Shown in pieces: positions 16,893 through 24,149 of a DNA stretch of 64,000 bases (the first letter of the stretch is position 1; each line of letters begins with the position of its first letter). The notes beneath the pieces are model-generated. The model did not search any database. It was not told where the DNA came from and saw only the letters and a list, made by a program, of their open reading frames with translations. This stretch comes from Kocuria rhizophila (lineage in GTDB: Bacteria; Actinomycetota; Actinomycetes; Actinomycetales; Micrococcaceae): contig NZ_RCOM01000004.1 of the NCBI RefSeq assembly GCF_003667225.1, positions 1 through 64,000 of the forward strand. The letters are read 5' to 3'. Position numbers and translations under genes: made by a program.

Positions 16893-18077
16893 TCAGTCCC
16901 GCTGCAGGCGCCGCCACGCGAGCTCGGCGAGCGCCGCGGCCTGGGTGCCCAGCACGGCGTCGTCGAACAGCACCGTGGGCGAGTGGTTCCACCCGGGATT
17001 CTCCTGGTCCAGGTCCGGAGGGCTGCACTCCAGGAAGAAGAAGCAGCCCGGGACCTGGTCGAGCACGAACGAGAAGTCCTCGGAACCCATGAGCGGGTCC
17101 GCATCCTGGCGCACGTGCTCCTCCCCCACCAGCTCGGCCAGGGTGTTCGCCACGAACGCCGTCTCCGCGTCGTCGTTGAGGGTGAGCGGGTACAGCACGG
17201 TCCACTCCACCTCGGCGCGCACACCGTGGGCGGCGGCGATGCCGTGGGCCAGCTCGCGCACGGCGGCGGGGAAGGCCTCGTCACTGGCCGCGGACAGCGT
17301 GCGAACGCTCGCGCCCAGGCTCGCGCGGCCCGGGATCACGTTGATCGCCTCGCCCGCGGAGAGCTGCGTGATGGAGGCGACCACGGGGTCGAACACGCTG
17401 AACCGCCGCGTGACCATGGTCTGCAGGGCCGTGCCGAACTCGAGCAGCGCGGGAACGGGGTCCTTGGCGGTGTGCGGCTGGGACCCGTGTCCTCCCTCGC
17501 CGTGGAACGTGACGTGGAGGTAGTTGGCGCCCGCCATCGCGGTGCCGGGGCGGTACGTGAACAGCCCGCGCTCCCCGGGGAACACGTGGATCCCGTACGC
17601 GGCCACCGGCTTCTCGCCCGTGACCTCCAGCAGCCCCTCCTCGATCATGGGCTTGGCACCGCCCGGGCCCTCCTCCCCCGGCTGGAACATGAACACCACG
17701 CTCCCGGCGAGCTCGTCCCTCCGCGCGCTCAGCAGGTGCGCCGCTCCCACCAGCCCGGCCATGTGCAGGTCGTGACCGCACGCGTGCATCGCCCCGGTGG
17801 TCGAGGCGTACTCCAGCCCGGTCTGCTCGGCCACCGGCAGCCCGTCCATGTCGCCGCGCAGCAGCACCGTGGGCCCGGGCCTGGCGCCACGCAGCACCGC
17901 GACCACCGAGGACACCGAGCGCCCCAGGGTGATCTCCAGGTCCAGCCCGTCCAGCGCGTCCACGATCCGCTGCTGGGTCCACGGGAGGTCGTTGCCCACC
18001 TCCGGGTGGGCGTGCAGGGAGCGGCGCAGGGCAACGAGCTCCGGCTGCAGGGACGTGGCATGGTCGAGGAACGACAT
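16893..18077 (-). CDS. M20D amidohydrolase, paralogue A
   Basis: The 394-residue zinc peptidase of the HipO/N-acyl-amino-acid hydrolase group shows the metal ligands in MHACGHDLHMAGLVGAA, GEEGPGGA, AYGIHV and NHSPTV, and the dimerisation-domain HGEGGHGSQPH. Such enzymes deacylate N-acyl amino acids, hippurate or IAA conjugates. An AAGGAG ribosome site lies 7 nt before the ATG. A paralogue of identical length lies immediately upstream in the same direction. The divergence between the two is spread along the protein, so they may differ in substrate. Confidence 0.92.
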   Translation of the reverse strand: MSFLDHATSLQPELVALRRSLHAHPEVGNDLPWTQQRIVDALDGLDLEITLGRSVSSVVAVLRGARPGPTVLLRGDMDGLPVAEQTGLEYASTTGAMHACGHDLHMAGLVGAAHLLSARRDELAGSVVFMFQPGEEGPGGAKPMIEEGLLEVTGEKPVAAYGIHVFPGERGLFTYRPGTAMAGANYLHVTFHGEGGHGSQPHTAKDPVPALLEFGTALQTMVTRRFSVFDPVVASITQLSAGEAINVIPGRASLGASVRTLSAASDEAFPAAVRELAHGIAAAHGVRAEVEWTVLYPLTLNDDAETAFVANTLAELVGEEHVRQDADPLMGSEDFSFVLDQVPGCFFFLECSPPDLDQENPGWNHSPTVLFDDAVLGTQAAALAELAWRRLQRD

Positions 18078-18119
18078 GGTGGAACTCCTTCACAACGGGA
18101 ACGGGTGGGTGGTGGTCGG

Positions 18120-18167
18120 TGGGCCGCCAGACCACACGGCGACCCCCAAGGGGAACGTGGCGGCCCA
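18120..18167 (-). other. branched inverted repeat between the M20D paralogues
   Basis: TGGGCCGCCA (18120-18129) pairs with TGGCGGCCCA (18158-18167), and a small CCCC/GGGG hairpin sits in the loop. It lies 79 nt past the stop of paralogue B and 42 nt before paralogue A. It could attenuate transcription between the genes. Confidence 0.4.
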
Positions 18168-18246
18168 GTCGATGGCGCACAGGTCCCGGCTCACAGGGCC
18201 CAGGAAGCGGCCCCGCACGAGGCCGGCCGGGACATCGGTGGGCGGC

Positions 18247-19431
18247 TCAGCCCCGCGCCACTCGCTCCCACGCCACCTCGGCAAGCGCGGCGGCCTGGTC
18301 CCCCAGGACGGAGTCGTCGAAGAGCACCGTGGGCGAGTGGTTCCAGCCGGCGTCCGCGGGATCCACCTCGGGCGGGGTGCAGTGCAGGAAGAAGTAGCAC
18401 CCGGGGACCTCGCGCAGCACGAACGAGAAGTCCTCCGAGCCCATGCGGGGGTCCGGGTTCCGGGACACGCGCTCCGGGCCGAACACGCGGGCGAGCGTGT
18501 CGCTCACGAAGGCGGCCTCGGCGGCGTCGTTGACCGTGGGCGGGTACAGCGGGGACCAGTCCACCTGCGCGGTGAGCCCGTGGGCCGCGGCGATCCCGTC
18601 CGCGAGCTCCGTCACGAGCCGCGGGAACCGTGCGGACGTCTCCGGGGACAGGGTGCGCACGTCCCCGGAGATCCAGGCGCTCTCGGGGATCACGTTGTTC
18701 ACCTCGCCGGCGGAGAGCCGGGTCATGGTGGCCACCACGGGGTCGAACACGCCGAACCGGCGGGTGACCATGGTCTGCAGCGCGGTGCCGAACTCGCACA
18801 CGGCCGTCACGGGGTCCAGCGCGGTGTGGGGCTGCGAGCCGTGCCCGCCGCGTCCGTGGAAGGTCACGGTGAGGTTGTTGGCCCCGGCCATCGCGGTCCC
18901 GGGCCGGTAGCTGAACTGCCCCAGCGGCCCGGGGTTCACGTGGATGCCGTAGGCCGCCACCACGCGCTCCCCGGCGATGTCCAGCACGCCCTCCTCGATC
19001 ATGGGCCTGGCGCCGCCCGGACCCTCCTCCCCCGGCTGGAACATGAACACGATGTTCCCGGCGAGCTCGTCCCGGCGCGCGCTCAGCAGCCTGGCCGCAC
19101 CCACGAGGGCAGCGGTGTGGAGGTCGTGACCGCACGCGTGCATCGCCCCGTTGGTCGAGGCGTACTCCAGCCCGGTCTGCTCCACCACGGGCAGCCCGTC
19201 CATGTCACCGCGCAGCAGCACCGTGGGCCCGGGCCTCGCACCGCGCAGCACCGCGGTCACCGACGTGAGCGACTCGCCCTTCGTGAGCTCCAACCCGCAC
19301 CCGTCCAGCGCGGCGAGGACCTGCTGCTGCGTCCACGGCAGGTCGGTGCCCAGTTCGGGGTTGGTGTGCAGTGTGCGGCGCAGCGCCACCAGCTCGTCGT
19401 GCATCCGGTGGGCGTCGTCCAGGAAGCTCAC
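18247..19431 (-). CDS. M20D amidohydrolase, paralogue B
   Basis: This 394-residue protein is a close paralogue of the next gene downstream. It shares GARPGPTVLLRGDMDGLP, MHACGHDLH, FMFQPGEEGPGGA, RPGTAMAGAN, GSQPHTA, GTALQTMVTRRF and MGSEDFSFVL. Metal ligands match the M20D pattern. It starts at GTG 19431 with a GAGGAG site 7 nt upstream. The pair probably arose by tandem duplication, and the identical lengths imply substitution without indels. The substrate is unknown; amino-acid N-acyl conjugates are likely. Confidence 0.92.
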   Translation of the reverse strand: MSFLDDAHRMHDELVALRRTLHTNPELGTDLPWTQQQVLAALDGCGLELTKGESLTSVTAVLRGARPGPTVLLRGDMDGLPVVEQTGLEYASTNGAMHACGHDLHTAALVGAARLLSARRDELAGNIVFMFQPGEEGPGGARPMIEEGVLDIAGERVVAAYGIHVNPGPLGQFSYRPGTAMAGANNLTVTFHGRGGHGSQPHTALDPVTAVCEFGTALQTMVTRRFGVFDPVVATMTRLSAGEVNNVIPESAWISGDVRTLSPETSARFPRLVTELADGIAAAHGLTAQVDWSPLYPPTVNDAAEAAFVSDTLARVFGPERVSRNPDPRMGSEDFSFVLREVPGCYFFLHCTPPEVDPADAGWNHSPTVLFDDSVLGDQAAALAEVAWERVARG

Positions 19432-19461
19432 GTGCGGACTCCTCGGTCTCGGCGGGCGGGG

Positions 19462-20175
19462 TCACTCCCCGTCCGCGGGCATCCCCGCGAGGTCCGGTCC
19501 CGGTGCCAGCCGGATGGGACCGCGGGCTGTACAAGGGTCCACTGTCTCACCTTTTTGGGTGACTGTGACTTCTCCCACACCGGCCATCTCCCCCGCCACG
19601 TCCCGAATCTGCGGCATGAGGTCCCGCCAGTGCTCCCCGCCCAGGGTGCGGGCCACGTCCGACGGGCAGATGGTCTTCCCCGCCCGGTGCCGCAGCAACG
19701 CCCGGATGGTCGCGGCCTCCCGTGCGCGCAGCCCGTCCTCGGTGGGCTCCTCCCACCACGGCTCCCCGCGCTCGCCCAGCGCCACCTTCGCGTCCTGCAC
19801 GCGGTCCCGCGCGTGCTCGTCCCTGGACTTCACGGCGCGGCGCGCGCTCATCAGCTCGGCGACCAACTCCTTCCGGAACGTCTCGGGGATCCCGGTGTCC
19901 GTGGCCCGCCACTTCCGGCCCTTGACCACGATGTGGTGCCCGTCCGGGGTGCGTTCCGGGCCCGACGACGCCGCTGCGCCGCCTTCCTGCCCGTTCTCGC
20001 CCTGTCCCGCGGGCCCGTTCCTGCGGCCCTGGCCCGGTTCCACGGACCCGTTCCCGCGATCCTTGCCGGGTCCCGCCGACCCGTTCGAGCGGTCCTCGCC
20101 CGGTTCCGCAGGCCCGTTCGCGCTGTCCTCGCCCGGTTCCGCAGGCCCATTCCCGCGTGCCTTGTCCGTGCTCAT
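19462..20175 (-). CDS. DUF3253-like protein with N-terminal 11-residue repeats
   Basis: Residues 4-58 are five tandem 11-residue repeats of the type NGPAEPGEDxx. A linker with AAASS follows, then a domain beginning HHIVVKGRKWRATDTGIPETFRKELVAELMSARR (broken here by family convention into a short beta strand plus helix) and a winged-helix-like C-terminal DUF3253 region (IRALLRHRAGKTICPSDVARTLGG ... RDVAGEMAGVGEVTVTQKG). DUF3253 has no established role. The gene is the last of four overlapping genes. Its ATG overlaps the WcbI-like stop by 4 nt, but the functional link to glycan synthesis is uncertain. Confidence 0.82.
   Translation of the reverse strand: MSTDKARGNGPAEPGEDSANGPAEPGEDRSNGSAGPGKDRGNGSVEPGQGRRNGPAGQGENGQEGGAAASSGPERTPDGHHIVVKGRKWRATDTGIPETFRKELVAELMSARRAVKSRDEHARDRVQDAKVALGERGEPWWEEPTEDGLRAREAATIRALLRHRAGKTICPSDVARTLGGEHWRDLMPQIRDVAGEMAGVGEVTVTQKGETVDPCTARGPIRLAPGPDLAGMPADGE
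20002..20166 (-). repeat. five 33-bp coding tandem repeats
   Basis: Units at 20002, 20035, 20068, 20101 and 20134 each run 33 bp and encode one 11-residue Gly/Pro/Glu/Asn repeat. The two units nearest the start codon are the most alike, suggesting recent copy-number change. Confidence 0.85.
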
Positions 20176-21122
20176 GCGCTCAATCCCAGTCGTTGAATCA
20201 GGTGCTCGTGGCGCCGCAGCCCCGCGGCCACCACGGACGGGTGCTGTGCGTACCAGCGCAGGTGCTCGGCGGCGATGTCCTGCGCGGGAACGTGCTCCCC
20301 GTGGATGACCCAGTCCTCGTGCGGCCCACCCTCGAGCTCGGTGGGGTCGTACCCGAGGGCCTCGAGGGTGCTCGTCAGGATGGGTGCCCGGATGCCGCCC
20401 AGCAGCACCCGGCCCGGATCCGGGACCGGCGCGGACAGCCCCGCATCGTCCAGCACCGCCGAGGCCACCGCCCGCAGCACCCCGTTGCCCGGGTGGTTGA
20501 TCACGTGCACCGCGTTGGGTCCAGCGGCGTCCAGCAGGGAGGCGGCGTCGAGCGTGCGGTGGGCGTCCTGACGCAGCCGGAGCTGGGCGAGGGACTCCTC
20601 ACGGGCGGCCCGGGCGGCGTCGGCGGACGGCGGGGTGAGGTCCACGCGCCGCTCTCCACGGGCGGCTGCGCTGAGCACCCGGAGGTCGTGGTACGGCGCG
20701 ATCGGCGGATCTCCGACCCCGGGAGCGCGCACGATCGCGAGCGTGGGCATGAGCGCGGTCCATCGCATCACGGGCACCCGCACCACCCGGGCGTCCGGGG
20801 ACAGCCGCGCCAGGACGTCGTCGGTGCCCAGCGGCAGCCCCCGGTAGCCCTCCGCGATCGGCTGCGTGACCAGCAGGCACAGCCGGGGCAGCAGGGCGTG
20901 CAGGTGCGGCAGGTCCTGCTCCAGCAGCTCGTGCACCGGGGGCATCCGCACCCCGTGCCAGTCACCGGCGAGCGCGCCGTGCAGCAGCACGCGCAGGGAC
21001 TCCGCCTGGCAGTTGCCGTGCACGGCGAACAGGGGCTTGTCCGGGAGCTCGCTCAGCCCGTAGAAGTCCCCGTAGTGGGCGCGGCGGCCCTCGTCCTGCG
21101 GGTCGAATCCCAGCTCAGCCAT
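20172..21122 (-). CDS. WcbI-like polysaccharide biosynthesis protein
   Basis: The 316-residue protein contains the WcbI signature near the N-terminus (LFAVHGNCQAESLRVLLHG) and further blocks of that family (LCLLVTQPIAEGYRGLPLGTDDV, VIHGEHVPAQDIAAEHLRWYAQHP). WcbI proteins act in capsule assembly and bind CoA-type ligands, so an acetyl- or sulpho-group transfer onto a surface glycan is likely. The start is placed at ATG 21122, which overlaps the glycosyltransferase stop by 8 nt, rather than at a more distant start inside that gene. Confidence 0.82.
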   Translation of the reverse strand: MAELGFDPQDEGRRAHYGDFYGLSELPDKPLFAVHGNCQAESLRVLLHGALAGDWHGVRMPPVHELLEQDLPHLHALLPRLCLLVTQPIAEGYRGLPLGTDDVLARLSPDARVVRVPVMRWTALMPTLAIVRAPGVGDPPIAPYHDLRVLSAAARGERRVDLTPPSADAARAAREESLAQLRLRQDAHRTLDAASLLDAAGPNAVHVINHPGNGVLRAVASAVLDDAGLSAPVPDPGRVLLGGIRAPILTSTLEALGYDPTELEGGPHEDWVIHGEHVPAQDIAAEHLRWYAQHPSVVAAGLRRHEHLIQRLGLSA

Positions 21123-22353
21123 GGTGGCCCACCCTGTCCTCGAGTCGTCGGGCAGTGTCTGCGGGGTGCACCGCGCAGCCGGCGTGGTCACGGGGCATGC
21201 GCCGCGGAGAAGACTCCGCGCGGTGGACGGCGCGCACCGAGCGCACCGTGAGCACTCCCGGCACCTCGCTCTCTCCGCGCTCGCACCACACGCGCAGGGG
21301 CTCGTCCAGCGTCAGCGCAGCGTGGGCGTCCGCGAGCACCACGGCGCGCTCCAGCACCCCGGCCGGCGGCTCTCCCGTGCGCACGCGCGGGTCCGCGGCC
21401 AGCGCGGCCGGAACGTCCTGGCGGTCCACGAACCACAGCCCGGCGTCCGTGTCCCGCAGCAGGTGGCACGCGGTGAGATACGCCTCGGCGTCCTCGCGGT
21501 GGCCGTGCACGCGCACCACCGCCCAGGGCTGCTCGAAGACCACGCCGATCCCGCGCGTGCTCGGCAGGGGAATGCGCTGCGCAAGCGCGAGGGTCTCCGC
21601 GTCCTTCACAGCGCGAGTGTCCGCCCGCCCACCGAGGTCCGGGCCGTCGTGCCACGCCCCGGCCCCGGGCACGTGGGCGAGGTTCGCCCCGAGCTGGCGG
21701 CACCGGTGGGCGAGGTCCCAGTCCTCGCCGCCGTAGCCCACGAGGGACTCGTCGAAACCGCCGCAGCGCTCGAAGAGCTCCCGGTCCACGGCCAGCAGCG
21801 CACTGATGACCAGCCGGAAGTCCTCCACGCCCGCCTCGCGCAGATTCGCGGTGCGCGCGTAGCCCTCCGCGAGCCACGCGGGATCCTCCAGACGCCGCGC
21901 CCCGGGCACGTCCTCCCCCGCCACCCAGCGCAGCACGTCCGGGACGTCCAGCTCCGACAGCTCCGCGTGGTGACGCGCTCCCACGGCGAGCGCCCCGTGG
22001 CCGTCGTCCGCGGCGTCGCGGCCCGCGAGCAGCGCGGTGAGGAAACCCGGCTCGGGGATCATGTCCCCGTCCAGGAACACGAGCACTGTTCCCGACGACG
22101 CCCGCGCCCCCAGGTTGCGCGCGGCACCGGCTCGGAAGCCCAGGTTTTCCTGGCGCACCACCGAGCACGTGAACGGCGTGGCGGGAAGGACGGGCGGGGT
22201 GGCGGAGCCGTCGTCGGCGATGACCACCTCGAACTCCCGGGCGGTCATGTCCTGGCGGGCGAGGGCGGCGAGCAGCCGGTCCAGACCGCGTTGGTTCTCG
22301 AAGTAGGGGATCACCACGCTCACGCGGGGCGGGGCGGCGTGCTCGACCGTCAT
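21115..22353 (-). CDS. GT2 family glycosyltransferase with a C-terminal extension
   Basis: The 412-residue protein has a GT-A fold domain (residues 10-240): VSVVIPYFENQRGLDRLLAALARQ, the DXD motif in VFLDGDMIPEPGF, and the ED acid in GYGGEDWDLAHRC, typical of chondroitin-synthase-like GT2 enzymes. A C-terminal region of about 170 residues follows (GIGVVFEQPWAVVRVHG ...) that I do not recognise. The ATG overlaps the upstream glycosyltransferase stop by 4 nt. It probably adds a sugar to a surface glycan acted on by the WcbI-like protein. Confidence 0.88.
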   Translation of the reverse strand: MTVEHAAPPRVSVVIPYFENQRGLDRLLAALARQDMTAREFEVVIADDGSATPPVLPATPFTCSVVRQENLGFRAGAARNLGARASSGTVLVFLDGDMIPEPGFLTALLAGRDAADDGHGALAVGARHHAELSELDVPDVLRWVAGEDVPGARRLEDPAWLAEGYARTANLREAGVEDFRLVISALLAVDRELFERCGGFDESLVGYGGEDWDLAHRCRQLGANLAHVPGAGAWHDGPDLGGRADTRAVKDAETLALAQRIPLPSTRGIGVVFEQPWAVVRVHGHREDAEAYLTACHLLRDTDAGLWFVDRQDVPAALAADPRVRTGEPPAGVLERAVVLADAHAALTLDEPLRVWCERGESEVPGVLTVRSVRAVHRAESSPRRMPRDHAGCAVHPADTARRLEDRVGHHG

Positions 22354-23384
22354 GACAGCTCCCCGCCGCCGGTGATCTGCTCCCACTGCACGGCCGCGGC
22401 CACCGCACTGGACGGCAGGTCGGTGGTGCGCCACTCGTCCGGCGCGATCCACGTGCCCACCGGGTCCTTGAGGGCGCGGCGCAGTGCACCGGGCAGATCG
22501 TCGGTGAGGGTGAGCGCCCACGGCGCCCGCGCGGCGAGCTCCTCGAAGAACGGATGGGGCATGACCAGCGGGCGGCGCCCGGCACTGATCCAGCGCCCCA
22601 CGGAACCGGAGGCCGAGACGTGGGCGGGGGCGACCACCGGGACGGTGACCTGCTGCGCGGCGCGCGTCAGGGCGGCGTCGTCCAGGAAGCCCGTGGCACG
22701 GAAGGTGTGACCGGCGCGGCGGGCGGCACGGTCCAGCTGTTCCACGAGGTCCTCGTGACCGTCGGACGCGCGGCCGAGCGCGAGCACGTCCACGGGGAAC
22801 GGCACGTCCGCCAGGGCATCCAGCACACGGTCGTGCCCCTTTCCGGGGTAGAGGAAGCCCAGCATCCCCACGGTGGGCCGCTCCCCCTCGGTGGGGTGCT
22901 CGCCCGCAGCGGCGTGCCGTCGAGCGGCGTCCCACGCCCCGCGCTCCGGCGGATCGACCGGCAGGGGCGCCACGAGCACGGGAGCACTGCCCGTGATCGG
23001 GACGTACCGCGCCAGCTGGGCCCGCTCGGAGTCGCTGCTCACGATGACGGTGCGGGCGGCGTCGGACACCCGTGCGTAGCACGCGCGGCGGGCCTCGAAC
23101 GCGTGGCCGTTGGCGGGCTGCGGGAGGTCGTGGAGCGTCACGGTGACCGGGCGGACGCGTGCGATCTCAGCCACCGCGTCCGCGGCACTGGCGGGCGTGG
23201 ACCCGAAGATGCGGTCCGTGAAGTGCAGGTGCACCGGGGACCGCCCGGCGAGAAGTTCCATGCGGAGACGGTCTATGGGCCCCTCAACAGAGCGGGCGCG
23301 CGGAGTGTGGGCCGCGAGGTTCTCCGCGTGCATCCGCACGCCGTGCTGGGCGGGGCCCACGCAGGCCAGTAAGGGTGCTGTCAC
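22350..23384 (-). CDS. GT4-like glycosyltransferase
   Basis: This 344-residue protein has the two-lobed GT-B pattern: an N-terminal VHLHFTDRIFG and TVTLHDLPQP region, a central VGMLGFLYPGKGHDRVLDALAD nucleotide-sugar block, and VPVVAPAHVSASGSVGRWISAGRRPLVMP near the end. The usual C-terminal EX7E is less clear, so catalysis is likely but not certain. It starts at GTG 23384, 6 nt after TACAGT, and is the first gene of the four-gene operon. It is divergent from the TetR gene. Confidence 0.8.
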   Translation of the reverse strand: MTAPLLACVGPAQHGVRMHAENLAAHTPRARSVEGPIDRLRMELLAGRSPVHLHFTDRIFGSTPASAADAVAEIARVRPVTVTLHDLPQPANGHAFEARRACYARVSDAARTVIVSSDSERAQLARYVPITGSAPVLVAPLPVDPPERGAWDAARRHAAAGEHPTEGERPTVGMLGFLYPGKGHDRVLDALADVPFPVDVLALGRASDGHEDLVEQLDRAARRAGHTFRATGFLDDAALTRAAQQVTVPVVAPAHVSASGSVGRWISAGRRPLVMPHPFFEELAARAPWALTLTDDLPGALRRALKDPVGTWIAPDEWRTTDLPSSAVAAAVQWEQITGGGELS

Positions 23385-23390
23385 ACGCCC

Positions 23391-23396
23391 ACTGTA
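23391..23396 (-). promoter_or_regulatory. -10 box, leaderless promoter of the glycan operon
   Basis: TACAGT on the minus strand lies 6 nt before the GTG at 23384. Confidence 0.6.
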
Positions 23397-23488
23397 GCGA
23401 GCGCCTCGGGGTGTTACCGCCGGCGCGCACCCACGTGGAGGGCCGTCGCCGTGCGCGGTGAGCGGAATCATACCCACCGGGCAAATTC

Positions 23489-23520
23489 TGCACTTGTGCA
23501 AGTTTGCACGAGTGCATAAT
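23489..23520 (+). promoter_or_regulatory. TetR operator and leaderless promoter
   Basis: A 28-bp near-perfect palindrome (23489-23516, arms TGCACTTGTGCAA and TTGCACGAGTGCA) abuts CATAAT (23515-23520), 8 nt before the GTG at 23529. TTGTGC at 23494-23499 could be the -35 with a 15-bp spacer. Repressor binding would cover the whole promoter. Confidence 0.7.
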
Positions 23521-23528
23521 GTGTACCC

Positions 23529-24149
23529 GTGACCACACCCCAGCCGTCCCTGCGTGAACGCAACCGCACCCGCACACTCGCCGAGATCCACCAGGCCGCC
23601 CTCGAGCTCTCCGCCGAGGGCCGTTTCTCGGACACCACCGTGGACGCGATCGCCGAACGCGCGGGCGTGTCCCGGCGCACGTTCTTCAACTACTACGCGA
23701 GCAAGGAGGACGCGGTGCTGGGCATCACCCCGCCGCAGATCTCCGAGGCCGCGCACGCGCGCTACATGGACCGCAGCACCGGCGACGAGTTCGCACGCAC
23801 CGTGCGGCTGTTCATGGACGTGCTGCGGGACGCCACGGGCCCACCCGAGCTCATGGCCCAGCGCCGCGCCCTGGTGGACCACCACCCCGAGCTCAAGCGC
23901 CGCATCGGGATGCACGTGACCACCGCGGAGTCCCTCGTGGTCTCCACAGTCGCGGAGCACTCCGGGCGCGGCCCCACGCCCCGTTCCGAGGAGACCACGC
24001 ACGCCTTCGTGCTGCTGGCCGGCTCGGTCATCAAGTTCGCATTCCGCACCGACACCCACCTGGCTGCCGTGTCCGACGACGCCGCCGTCCAGCGCGCGCT
24101 CGACCACGCCATCGGCGTCTTCCGCACCGCTCTCAAGGAGATCTCATGA
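23529..24149 (+). CDS. TetR family repressor
   Basis: The 206-residue protein has a TetR N-terminal HTH (RNRTRTLAEIHQAALELSAEGRF ... TTVDAIAERAGVSRRTFFNYYASKEDAVLG) and an all-helical ligand domain typical of regulators of efflux pumps. It starts at GTG without a ribosome site, consistent with a leaderless mRNA. Its stop overlaps the start of the MFS pump (ATGA). With the adjacent palindrome this is a self-regulated efflux pair responding to a small ligand that I cannot name. Confidence 0.93.
   Translation: MTTPQPSLRERNRTRTLAEIHQAALELSAEGRFSDTTVDAIAERAGVSRRTFFNYYASKEDAVLGITPPQISEAAHARYMDRSTGDEFARTVRLFMDVLRDATGPPELMAQRRALVDHHPELKRRIGMHVTTAESLVVSTVAEHSGRGPTPRSEETTHAFVLLAGSVIKFAFRTDTHLAAVSDDAAVQRALDHAIGVFRTALKEIS

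Noticed and set aside
17797-20196. A 799-codon plus-strand frame over both M20D genes.
   Set aside because: It is antisense to two well-supported enzymes, with His/Arg/Gly-rich translation and no domain.
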